Source: Pseudomonadota bacterium (GTDB lineage: Bacteria > Pseudomonadota > Gammaproteobacteria > Steroidobacterales > Steroidobacteraceae). From it: 56,902 nucleotides of DNA. Positions 29,959 to 35,943 of this stretch are shown here, in pieces (position 1 is the stretch's first letter; the number at the start of each line of letters is the position of its first letter). Under the pieces are notes generated by a model. That model saw nothing but the letters and a program-made list of their open reading frames with translations, was not told the DNA's origin and searched no databases. Both the position numbers and the translations under genes were made by a program. The stretch is taken from assembly GCA_963204795.1 (NCBI GenBank), contig CAUJHX010000182.1, positions 1 to 56,902 of the forward strand, written 5' to 3'.

Positions 29959-30338
29959 CGCAGTCGGTTGCGGGCTGTCGCGGAGTACTGCGCGTTGGAG
30001 GTGAGGAACTGGCGAGTCCAATCCCACTGGTCCATCACCAGCGTACGCACCTGCGTCGAGTCCAGCTCGATCAAGTCGTCCGTCGCCAGCTCCAGCATCT
30101 GGATCGCCGTGTCGTAGACGTCGCTGTGATCCTGCGGGGGCTCCAGGCTGAAAGCAAGCGAGACGATCTTGCCGCTCTCCAGCTGGTCCAGACGCTCACG
30201 CAGAGACTCGCGAGCCCTATCGACGTAACCCTTGCGGGCTTCTGCAACGATGGCCGTGTGCGTCTCGCGGTTCGTTCGCAGTCGGCTCAGGATCTCGTCC
30301 TTCTTCGCGTGGATGTTCATTCCAGACAGTGCGTGCAT
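29955..30338 (-). CDS. 127-aa helical protein
   Basis: Starts MHALSGMNIHAKKDEILSRL after a strong AGGAGGACAC site. A long charged helical sequence (ESLRERLDQLESGKIVSLAF) ends in a basic segment. Possible coiled-coil scaffold or chaperone; no family recognised. Confidence 0.7.
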   Translation of the reverse strand: MHALSGMNIHAKKDEILSRLRTNRETHTAIVAEARKGYVDRARESLRERLDQLESGKIVSLAFSLEPPQDHSDVYDTAIQMLELATDDLIELDSTQVRTLVMDQWDWTRQFLTSNAQYSATARNRLR

Positions 30339-30346
30339 GTGTCCTC

Positions 30347-30451
30347 CTACTTGTTCCCGAAGTAGATGTTGAACCGATCCAGCGCAGCCCAGGCCAGTAG
30401 CAGCACCAGAATCGCCGTGTCTACGGCCGCCGTGTAGTGGTCGACGCTCAT
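30347..30451 (-). CDS. 34-aa single-pass membrane protein
   Basis: MSVDHYTAAVDTAILVLLLA, then WAALDRFNIYFGNK: one transmembrane helix with a short polar end. It has no Shine-Dalgarno; instead its start lies 10 nt after the tRNA-shaped leader at 30462-30535. Small holin-like or regulatory membrane peptide; function unknown. Confidence 0.6.
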   Translation of the reverse strand: MSVDHYTAAVDTAILVLLLAWAALDRFNIYFGNK

Positions 30452-30461
30452 GGAAATTAGC

Positions 30462-30535
30462 GAGGGCGCCTGCTTCTTTGGTGCGCAGGAGCTACCTACG
30501 CGATGGCAGCGCTAACCGCCTGAGCTGGCGCCCTC
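30462..30535 (-). ncRNA. tRNA-like structure in 5' leader
   Basis: 74 nt on the minus strand that fold as a cloverleaf: acceptor GAGGGCG/CGCCCTC (7 perfect pairs), D arm AGCTC/GCGCT with loop AGGCGGTTA and one mismatch, anticodon arm CTGCC/GGTAG with an 8-nt loop ATCGCGTA, and a T stem CCTGC/GCAGG stacked on the acceptor. The T loop is 11 nt and lacks TTC; no CCA is encoded. The predicted +1 of the upstream promoter falls at 30536, one base before it. Pseudo-tRNA or regulatory tRNA mimic. Confidence 0.5.
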
Positions 30536-30543
30536 TGCAGAGG

Positions 30544-30572
30544 AGACTAAGCCTTCTCTGCTAGCTTGGCAA
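30544..30572 (-). promoter_or_regulatory. Promoter with GCTAGC spacer driving the tRNA-like leader
   Basis: On the minus strand TTGCCA (30567-30572), 17-bp spacer starting AGCTAGC, TAGTCT (30544-30549). Seven nt later transcription would start at 30536, immediately before the tRNA-like fold. Confidence 0.65.
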
Positions 30573-30579
30573 GCTCCAT

Positions 30580-31275
30580 CTACCTCTTTCGAGCGAGCCA
30601 GATTGCGGTCGCCGCGCCGACGCCGGCGAGAGCGAGCCCGACGCCGATGGCGGCCACGGGCAGGCCCGTCTTCGCCATCCATCCGGCTTCGATGGCCGTG
30701 TTCAGGTACTTGATCGCGTCGGTCGCGTACCGTGCTGTCCCGGGCGACCCTGGTTTCACCCAGCCCTTGAGGTTGAACTTGTCGTTGCCGGTGTTGCAGC
30801 CACCGTTGCTCTGTCCCCCGTTGAACATGGCTGCCACGACAGGGAAGCCGTGCGCACCGTTCTTGGTCTGCGCGTTGTAGCGCAGCAGCCGGGTACTCAT
30901 GTCAATGTTCTTGTACGCGTCGTAGCGGTCCTCCGACGTGTAGCCGAACATATGCGCGACGGCCGCGAGCGGCTGCATGATCCCGATGGAGCCGTCGAAC
31001 GACGAGATCGTTCGCTGCTTCTCTTTGTTCGCGGCGTACCCGCCGGTCTCCATGGTGGCAATGGCCACGATCCACTCGACTGGAACGCCCGTGCGCTCGG
31101 ACGCACCACGGAACTCCGACGACCAGTTCTGCCACGTGAGCAGCAGCTGCTTGTTGGCCTCCGCCGAGGTCAGACTGAACGATGGGACGGACCCGTCCTC
31201 CAGCTCGATGCGCCCATCGCTCAGCGTGCGCCACTTCACGCCGCCGCACGGGTTGGTGTACTCCGCCACGCTCAC
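30580..31275 (-). CDS. Membrane-anchored lytic transglycosylase
   Basis: A 231-residue protein. The SLT-type core has VPVEWIVAIATMETGGYAAN with candidate catalytic Glu76, then SIGIMQPLAAVAHMF. Lytic transglycosylases cleave the MurNAc-GlcNAc bond of peptidoglycan. A C-terminal transmembrane helix (GVGLALAGVGAATAIWL) and basic tail (ARKR) would anchor it in the membrane. The GTG start at 31273-31275 overlaps the upstream TGA; a longer frame upstream is a composition artefact. Possible roles: entry lysin, virion enzyme or lysis. Confidence 0.85.
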   Translation of the reverse strand: MSVAEYTNPCGGVKWRTLSDGRIELEDGSVPSFSLTSAEANKQLLLTWQNWSSEFRGASERTGVPVEWIVAIATMETGGYAANKEKQRTISSFDGSIGIMQPLAAVAHMFGYTSEDRYDAYKNIDMSTRLLRYNAQTKNGAHGFPVVAAMFNGGQSNGGCNTGNDKFNLKGWVKPGSPGTARYATDAIKYLNTAIEAGWMAKTGLPVAAIGVGLALAGVGAATAIWLARKR

Positions 31276-31697
31276 TCCCCGTGCGTGCCGAGCCAGAACA
31301 AGCCGGCCGCGACCAGCCCAACGCCGACGAACACGGCTATGCCCAGAGCGCGCCCTCCGGGTTCCGCCTCTCCGACTCCGGCCGCACAGCCGCATCCGAG
31401 CCCGGCGATGGTGGGCGGCTTGTAGGAGGCTGCCATGCGTCCGCCGCCGCCGCGCCTGAGCTGCAGCTTGAGCCCCGGCGCAGCCGGCGGGGGCGACGCA
31501 GGGATCTTGCCGGTGCAGCCTGCCTGAGCTGGATTGACCTGGCTCTCCCAGCACGCGTAGACCGCCTGGGGATGCAGCGTCAGCATCTTGGCAGCGTACT
31601 TCTGGATGCCTGGCTCGTCGTACCAGAGACCGTACTCGCCGTGGATCTTGGTCTTCGACGGAGACCAGACGTTTGCTCGCCAGTACTGCTTGGCCAT
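31272..31697 (-). CDS. 141-aa protein with C-terminal membrane helix
   Basis: MAKQYWRANVWSPSKTKIHG; a Cys-containing soluble part (CWESQVNPAQAGCTGK), a Pro/Arg linker, CGCAAGVG, then one transmembrane helix (ALGIAVFVGVGLVAAGLFWL) near the end. Coupled to the transglycosylase. The Cys pair before a terminal helix recalls MYXO-CTERM-like signals, but the arginine cluster at the end is missing. Confidence 0.65.
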   Translation of the reverse strand: MAKQYWRANVWSPSKTKIHGEYGLWYDEPGIQKYAAKMLTLHPQAVYACWESQVNPAQAGCTGKIPASPPPAAPGLKLQLRRGGGGRMAASYKPPTIAGLGCGCAAGVGEAEPGGRALGIAVFVGVGLVAAGLFWLGTHGE

Positions 31698-31709
31698 CTC
31701 TGGGACGAT

Positions 31710-31729
31710 GCTACCACATATGGTAGCCT
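31710..31729. promoter_or_regulatory. Inverted repeat and leaderless -10 box
   Basis: GCTACC-ACATAT-GGTAGC (31710-31727) is a 6-bp-arm inverted repeat centred on CATATG, located between divergent genes. TAGCCT (31724-31729) is followed by 6 nt and the GTG of the SGNH gene. The repeat could be an operator controlling both directions. Confidence 0.5.
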
Positions 31730-31735
31730 GCGCGC

Positions 31736-32368
31736 GTGCTCGACAGGCGCTGGATTTTGGGCGGGATCCTTCTCGCCGGCGGCATAGGACTCGTGACGGC
31801 CATCCGCCGGCGGCCTCGGCTGACCGAGCACAGCCGTCTGCTCATGTTCGGGGACTCGATGGCCCAAGGCCTCGACCCGCACATGAAGGCGCTCTCCAAG
31901 GAGGCAGGGATCCCCTACTTCGTGGCAGCGGCGCCGGGGACGCGCATCGACCAGTGGGCGTCTTCCCACAAGCTGGTCGGCTACCTGACCGACTTCCAGC
32001 CCACGATCACGTTGGTGGTGCTCGGCACCAACGACGCGTACATGAGCGGCAACGTCTGGGAGAAGCAAGCGCCCCACATGGAGGCGCTGGTGAAGAAGCT
32101 GCGCGAGTTCTCCAACGTCAACGTGAACGACGCGCCAGGGGCGCACTACTCGGCGGGGACCGAGATCGTGTGGATCGGCCCGCCGGCGCTCCCGAACCCC
32201 CACGGGGGCCGCGCGCCCAACGCCGAGTTCTTGTCCTCGCTCTCGGAGAGCGCGCCCCACTACTTCGACAGCGCGTCCTACGAGATCCCGCGAGGGCCCG
32301 ACGGCTTGCACCCGAGCGCGGCCGGATTCGCCGGGTGGGCTGGGCAAATCTGGTCCTACCTAAGCTAG
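31736..32368 (+). CDS. SGNH/GDSL-type hydrolase, membrane-anchored
   Basis: A 210-residue protein. N-terminal transmembrane helix (WILGGILLAGGIGLVTAI) then an SGNH hydrolase domain: GDSM with Ser41, GTND with Asn99, and the DGLH block with Asp189 and His192. SGNH enzymes hydrolyse esters of lipids, polysaccharide O-acetyl groups or peptidoglycan. The anchor and neighbouring wall enzymes suggest an envelope substrate. GTG start, no Shine-Dalgarno. Confidence 0.88.
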   Translation: MLDRRWILGGILLAGGIGLVTAIRRRPRLTEHSRLLMFGDSMAQGLDPHMKALSKEAGIPYFVAAAPGTRIDQWASSHKLVGYLTDFQPTITLVVLGTNDAYMSGNVWEKQAPHMEALVKKLREFSNVNVNDAPGAHYSAGTEIVWIGPPALPNPHGGRAPNAEFLSSLSESAPHYFDSASYEIPRGPDGLHPSAAGFAGWAGQIWSYLS

Positions 32369-32374
32369 CCGCGC

Positions 32375-32403
32375 TTGCTATCGCAGCTAGCCGCGATTAG
32401 TCT
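32375..32403 (+). promoter_or_regulatory. Leaderless promoter with GCTAGC spacer
   Basis: TTGCTA (32375-32380), 17-bp spacer with GCAGCTAGCCGCG, TAGTCT (32398-32403), then 7 nt and GTG at 32411. A second GCTAGCCGCG copy just upstream (32363-32373) may be a tandem regulator site. Confidence 0.7.
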
Positions 32404-32410
32404 CGGCCAC

Positions 32411-32581
32411 GTGGCACCCAAAAAAGCTCCCGACAAAGACGCCCGCAGGACACTCTACGCTCGCGTTCCAGAACCGGTCTACAGCAAGCTGCAGAAGCTC
32501 GCTGCGCGGCGCTCGGCCAAGCTCGGGGCTCGCGTGACCCTTCAGGACGTCGTCATCGAGCTGATCCAGGAGGCTACGTGA
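32411..32581 (+). CDS. Small RHH-like DNA-binding protein
   Basis: APKKAPDKDARRTLYARVPE is followed by PVYSKLQKLAARRSAKLGAR and VTLQDVVIELIQEAT. The beta-strand (TLYARV) and two helices give the ribbon-helix-helix layout of small phage repressors and antitoxins; 56 residues fits. It probably binds near its own promoter. Leaderless GTG start; GTGA overlap with the next gene. Confidence 0.7.
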   Translation: MAPKKAPDKDARRTLYARVPEPVYSKLQKLAARRSAKLGARVTLQDVVIELIQEAT

Positions 32582-33258
32582 GCAACCGCAACCGCAAGTT
32601 GGCGCGCAACAAAGCCAAAGAGCGCTGGGCCGCCAAGAACGTGGCGCTGCCCACCGTCGGAGAAGGCCGCGGCTTCGACCTGACCAAGCTGCTGCTGTCA
32701 GACCTCGACGAGATCACGCTGGACGTCACCGAGGAGATGGTGGCCATCTCCATGAACTTGCCAGTCGGCAACAACGAGGCGTTCGCGGAGTACCAAGAGG
32801 TGCTCGACCTCGACCAGACGCCCGACTACCTGCGTCGCGCGGCGAAGGAGTTCACTGACGCTTGCGCGAGGGCGGTGCGCGAGCGCCAGCTGTTGCGCCG
32901 TGAGGTCCCGTGCTCGACGTGCACCGGTGCGTGTTGCCGACGCTCGGACATCCAGCTCAACGCCTCCGACGTGGCTCGGCTCGAAGCCGCCGGCATCGAG
33001 GTCACCGAGTCCATCGACTACTACGACGCGGAGTCGTGCGGCGGCCAGGTGGGCGAGTTCGAGCTGGTCCCCGCGTCGAAGCACTTCGGGGAGGACGCGC
33101 CGGACGAGGTCGTGTGCCCGCATCTGCGCCCAGACGGATGCAGCGTCTACGAGCACCGGCCGACGATCTGCCGTGAGTACAGCGCCTGGTCCTGCGAGGC
33201 TTACGAAGAGGACCCAGAGAAGCGCGAGGGGCGCGTTTCATTGCGGGTCGTGCCATGA
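32578..33258 (+). CDS. YkgJ-family zinc/iron-chelating-type protein
   Basis: A 226-residue protein; the C-terminal half has CSTCTGACCRR and later CPHLRPDGCSVYEHRPTICR, the CxxCxxxCC ... CPhL..dgCsiY..RP..CR signature of the YkgJ/UPF0153 putative zinc- or iron-chelating domain. The N-terminal half is helical. Coupled to the RHH gene by GTGA. Biochemical role of the family is unsettled. Confidence 0.85.
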   Translation: MSNRNRKLARNKAKERWAAKNVALPTVGEGRGFDLTKLLLSDLDEITLDVTEEMVAISMNLPVGNNEAFAEYQEVLDLDQTPDYLRRAAKEFTDACARAVRERQLLRREVPCSTCTGACCRRSDIQLNASDVARLEAAGIEVTESIDYYDAESCGGQVGEFELVPASKHFGEDAPDEVVCPHLRPDGCSVYEHRPTICREYSAWSCEAYEEDPEKREGRVSLRVVP

Positions 33259-33614
33259 GGCGGCGCATCGAGATCGAGCTGATGGAGCGCGAAACCTTCT
33301 ACCGCTACAGGTGGAGGCGCAGCAGGGGCACCCCGGTGCCCGGGACCGAGACGAACGCGTTTCGGATCAGCGTCCTCATAGAGGGGCCGGGGGAGCAGAC
33401 CTGGATCCATGTTCGGCGCGACACGTGCGCTCTGGCAGGCGCTGCCGCGAAAGAGCTTCTGGGCCTCTCGAATGAGCGGTGGGCCAAGATGAAGGCGCGC
33501 TACAGGGCCAAGCAGGCACGGATCAAGGAGTCGGTGCGGCGCGCACGGCGCGTCAAAGCCCGCCGGATTGCCAAGCGCGCACGACGGCTGTCCAAGTCCC
33601 TCCGCCCCAGCTAA
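33255..33614 (+). CDS. 119-aa very basic protein
   Basis: MRRRIEIELMERETFYRYRW, a beta part with FRISVLIEGPGEQTWIHVRR, and an Arg/Lys-rich C-terminal helix (RRARRVKARRIAKRARRLSK). The tail suggests DNA or RNA binding. The stop overlaps the next -10 box. Confidence 0.65.
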   Translation: MRRRIEIELMERETFYRYRWRRSRGTPVPGTETNAFRISVLIEGPGEQTWIHVRRDTCALAGAAAKELLGLSNERWAKMKARYRAKQARIKESVRRARRVKARRIAKRARRLSKSLRPS

Positions 33615-33617
33615 GAT
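33612..33617 (+). promoter_or_regulatory. -10 box of leaderless promoter
   Basis: TAAGAT, 7 nt, then ATG at 33625. No ribosome-binding site lies between. The match to TATAAT is good; a -35 box is not evident. Confidence 0.55.
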
Positions 33618-33624
33618 CGGCGAC

Positions 33625-34767
33625 ATGTACGCCGTCGCCTACCTTACACCAGGCGGGTTCTCTTCCGTCGGGTTCATCGGGGCCTTCGAGGGCACGACGC
33701 TGCGTGTAGCTGACCCCGTGTTCGGCTGGCAGACCGTCGCTGCCGATGACTGCTTCGCGGTCATCCACACCGAGACCGGCTACGTGCTGCCCGGCGTAAC
33801 GCCCAAGCTCAGCGATTCGCTCACGAGCCCTTGGCTCATGCAGAGCAGCGAGAAGCTCGCGGCCAACAAGGTCATCCAGGGACCCTGGCCGAAGCGCCAC
33901 CCCAAGACCCTGCTGGAGCCCGAGCTGGGCGGGGACAAGTTCGTCTCCGGCTACCCACATGCGTGGGAGCGCATTCGGCGCTGGGCCTTCGAGGTGGCGC
34001 CCGACTGGCGCAGTCTCGCGCTCTCCGCGATCTTCGCGCGCTGTTCGATCCAGCGGCCCATCGAAGAGGCCGAGATGCTCTACCGGCAGTTCGGGCCAAC
34101 GCTACGCGATGCCTTGCTCCGCAGCGGCCCACCGACCCCCGAGCAGATGATGCGCTGGAGGGGGATCAAGGGCACCCGCGCGATGAAGCGCGAGGGCGGG
34201 CTCGACGACCTGCGCTCGTTCCAGGACATCATGGCATGGGCGCCCTGGTGCGCGGAGATGCTCGCGGCGCGCGACGACATGTCCCGCGAGGTCCGCAACG
34301 TCATCGCCGTGGAGTGGCTCCCATGGGGCATAGGCGTGGCCAAGCTCTCGTTCACGATGATGCTGAGCGGGCGCGACGCCGCGTGCCTCGACACGCGCAT
34401 GCTGAACTACTTCTTCGGCGACGCGACTTTCGATCCGGCGGAGCTGGAAGAAGGCGACGACTACGCGAGCAACGCTCGCAAGTGGAGCGAGCCAGAGACG
34501 CGACTACAGTTTCTGTCGCGCGTTTCGGCGCGCTCGAAGGCGTCGGGCTCGCGCGGCGTGACCCCGGGCGCCGTGAAAACCTACTCTTGGCTGGAGGGCA
34601 AGCTGCGCGAGACGCCGTACTTCGACGCGAAGTGGTCGCAGCCCTTTGCCAAGGCGCAGTGGCTGCTCTGGGAGACGCTCGGGCGCACCGCCGGCACAGC
34701 GAACCACGGGGCGCTCTGGGAGGTGATCGACCCGCTCATCGAAGAGATCACAGGAAGGGCCCTCTGA
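33625..34767 (+). CDS. HhH-glycosylase-like protein
   Basis: A 380-residue protein. The central part (RWRGIKGTRAMKREGGLDDL ... LPWGIGVAKLSFTMMLSG, then ACLDTRMLNYFFG) resembles the helix-hairpin-helix (GIG.AK) and following Asp of HhH-GPD base-excision glycosylases and related phage proteins. The N-terminal ~60 residues form a beta-rich domain. If active it would cut damaged or modified bases; the lysine/aspartate assignment needs structure modelling. Leaderless ATG start. Confidence 0.55.
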   Translation: MYAVAYLTPGGFSSVGFIGAFEGTTLRVADPVFGWQTVAADDCFAVIHTETGYVLPGVTPKLSDSLTSPWLMQSSEKLAANKVIQGPWPKRHPKTLLEPELGGDKFVSGYPHAWERIRRWAFEVAPDWRSLALSAIFARCSIQRPIEEAEMLYRQFGPTLRDALLRSGPPTPEQMMRWRGIKGTRAMKREGGLDDLRSFQDIMAWAPWCAEMLAARDDMSREVRNVIAVEWLPWGIGVAKLSFTMMLSGRDAACLDTRMLNYFFGDATFDPAELEEGDDYASNARKWSEPETRLQFLSRVSARSKASGSRGVTPGAVKTYSWLEGKLRETPYFDAKWSQPFAKAQWLLWETLGRTAGTANHGALWEVIDPLIEEITGRAL

Positions 34768-35051
34768 TGCTGATCGCCACCAAGAAGTCGGAGCAGAACC
34801 AGGGCGCGCTCGATCCCTGGACCGTCGTGCACTTCTCCATGGGACTCGCGGCTGGGCTGATGAAGCTGCCGTTCATGCCCGTGATGACGGCCGCCGTGGC
34901 CTACGAGCTGATCGAGCATGCCTTCGAGGACTCGGAGTACGGCAAGGAGTTCTTCGACATCAGCGGCCCCGAGACGCCAGCGAACGCGGCCGTCGATCTG
35001 GGCGTGTTCGCGGTGGGCTACTGGCTGGCCGACAAGTGGAATCGGTCTTGA
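34767..35051 (+). CDS. 94-aa membrane protein
   Basis: Two hydrophobic segments (VVHFSMGLAAGLMKLPFMPV and NAAVDLGVFAVGYWLADKW) surround an acidic HAFEDSEYGKEFFD loop. The 'DP..VVHF..G..AG' beginning recalls small phage membrane proteins of unknown function, possibly holin-like. TGATG coupling to the preceding gene. Confidence 0.6.
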   Translation: MLIATKKSEQNQGALDPWTVVHFSMGLAAGLMKLPFMPVMTAAVAYELIEHAFEDSEYGKEFFDISGPETPANAAVDLGVFAVGYWLADKWNRS

Positions 35052-35272
35052 CGTACGTGGCAGGAATCGGCGGCTACAGCGAGCCCATGTTGCACTGCGA
35101 CGTGGGCGGGTGCGAGACGGCGCTGGTTGTGAAGCCGACGCGCTTCGGTATGCCAGCGTGGCTGCGCGACCGGAAGGCGCCGCGTGGGTGGAAGACCGTC
35201 ATCGTGGACGACCGGCGGCGGGACACGTGCCCGCCGTGCCGGACACGGGGCTTGACGCCGCGGCTAGCATAG
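35048..35272 (+). CDS. 74-aa zinc-binding protein
   Basis: The start is taken as TTG at 35048 (TTGA overlap); GTG at 35036 or 35057 are alternatives. LHCDVGGCETALVV and CPPCRTRG provide four cysteines of a probable zinc site. The 3' end overlaps the promoter of the tRNA cluster. Confidence 0.55.
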   Translation: MTYVAGIGGYSEPMLHCDVGGCETALVVKPTRFGMPAWLRDRKAPRGWKTVIVDDRRRDTCPPCRTRGLTPRLA

Positions 35273-35279
35273 CTATCAT
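35252..35279 (+). promoter_or_regulatory. Promoter of the tRNA/PTH2 cluster
   Basis: TTGACG (35252-35257), 16-bp spacer containing GCGGCTAGCATAGC, TATCAT (35274-35279). Seven nt later GTG (35287) opens a six-codon leader ORF, the same spacing as other leaderless starts here. Confidence 0.65.
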
Positions 35280-35286
35280 CGGACTC

Positions 35287-35307
35287 GTGACCCGCTCGTG
35301 CCATTGA
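35287..35307 (+). CDS. Six-codon leader ORF ending CAT-TGA
   Basis: GTG ACC CGC TCG TGC CAT TGA encodes a six-residue leader (VTRSCH, Met at initiation). Its last sense codon plus the first stop base is CATT, the same quadruplet found at the frameshift point of the PTH2 gene. If CATT were read as four bases, the +1 frame stays open through the terminator and both tRNA genes to 35641. It could be an attenuator-type sensor of the tRNAs (inference). Confidence 0.45.
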   Translation: MTRSCH

Positions 35308-35357
35308 CAGCCAGCCCCTCGCGGGCGCCTCTGTTTCGCCGAAGCAGGTCTTAACCC

Positions 35358-35391
35358 GCCCACTGGCCGCTTTGTGCCTGGTGGGCTTTTT
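35358..35391 (+). terminator. Intrinsic terminator in the tRNA leader
   Basis: GCCCAC (35358-35363) pairs with GTGGGC (35381-35386), with an inner GGC/GCC pairing, followed by five Ts (35387-35391). It lies between the leader ORF and the first tRNA. A smaller hairpin, CTGTTTC-GCC-GAAGCAG (35331-35347), lies upstream. The layout is that of a transcription attenuator. Confidence 0.7.
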
Positions 35392-35398
35392 GCGTTTT

Positions 35399-35472
35399 GG
35401 GGCTGTAGCTCAGCGGCAGAGCGTCTGGCGTAATGACCCAGAAGGCCGGAGGTTCGATCCCTCCCGACCCCA
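35399..35472 (+). tRNA. tRNA with 9-nt anticodon loop (copy 1)
   Basis: Cloverleaf: acceptor GGGGCTG/CGACCCC (one C-A mismatch, one wobble), TA, D stem GCTC/GAGC, anticodon stem TCTGG/CCAGA, a 9-nt anticodon loop CGTAATGAC, 5-nt variable loop, T stem GGAGG/CCTCC with loop TTCGATC. Discriminator A, then CC but no encoded CCA. A normal loop has 7 nt. In this loop U is followed by AAUG, complementary to CAUU. Isotype cannot be assigned. Read as a 7-nt loop the anticodon would be AAU, not usual in bacteria. Confidence 0.85.
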
Positions 35473-35519
35473 CCGGGGTGCGCGTGTCTCGTCTACGGGC
35501 GAGCTGCCACCCCGACCAA

Positions 35520-35594
35520 GCACCGGTAGCTCAGGTGGAAGAGCGGCAGGAGTAATGACCCTGCAGGTCGGACGTTCGAGTCGTCCCCGGTGCG
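35520..35594 (+). tRNA. tRNA with 9-nt anticodon loop (copy 2)
   Basis: A cloverleaf with perfect stems: acceptor GCACCGG/CCGGTGC, D stem GCTC/GAGC with an 8-nt loop, anticodon stem GCAGG/CCTGC, a 9-nt loop AGTAATGAC, variable loop AGGTC, T stem GGACG/CGTCC with loop TTCGAGT, discriminator G. All stems differ from the first tRNA, yet the last eight loop bases are identical. This indicates selection on the expanded loop, not a recent duplication. CCA is not encoded. Confidence 0.88.
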
Positions 35595-35609
35595 CGAAAG
35601 GACGACAGC

Positions 35610-35943
35610 ATGAACAAACTCTACATCATCACGCGACGTGACCTCCCCGCCGGAGCGCAATGCGCTCAGGCCTGCCACGGGCTCAGCGCCTTCGCTGCGG
35701 AGCACCCCGAGGCTCACCTGTCCTGGCATTAGCGCCGGCAACAACCTCGTCGTCATCGCCGCTCGCGACGAGTCTGAACTGATCGAACTGATGCGCTCGG
35801 CCGAAGGTCTCGATGTCATATGCTCCCACTTCGTGGAGCCCGACTTCGACGACCAGACAACGGCCATCGCGCTCTACGGGCCCGACGCCCAGAGGCTCAC
35901 GTCGTCATTGCCGCTGGCGCTGAGACAGCCTCGGGCCGCCTAG
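35610..35943 (+). CDS. PTH2-like peptidyl-tRNA hydrolase, +1 frameshift
   Basis: The first frame (35610-35732) encodes MNKLYIITRRDLPAGAQCAQ, a PTH2-type start with the AQACH motif and LSAFAAEHPEAHLSWH, then stops at TAG. From 35731 the +1 frame gives AGNNLVVIAARDESELIELM, then SHFVEPDFDDQTTAIALYGP and LPLAL, the expected second half. Reading CATT at 35727-35730 as one codon joins them exactly at AGC. PTH2 enzymes release peptidyl-tRNA from stalled ribosomes. Either programmed frameshifting through the adjacent 9-nt-loop tRNAs, or a frameshift mutation or sequencing error. About 110 residues when joined. Confidence 0.75.

Noticed and set aside
35399-35472. Reading the first tRNA as an ordinary tRNA-Ile(AAU) with a 7-nt loop
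   Set aside because: It needs a C-C mismatch closing the loop, the second tRNA needs an A-C mismatch, and AAU anticodons are not usual in bacteria; the 9-nt loop explains both genes better.
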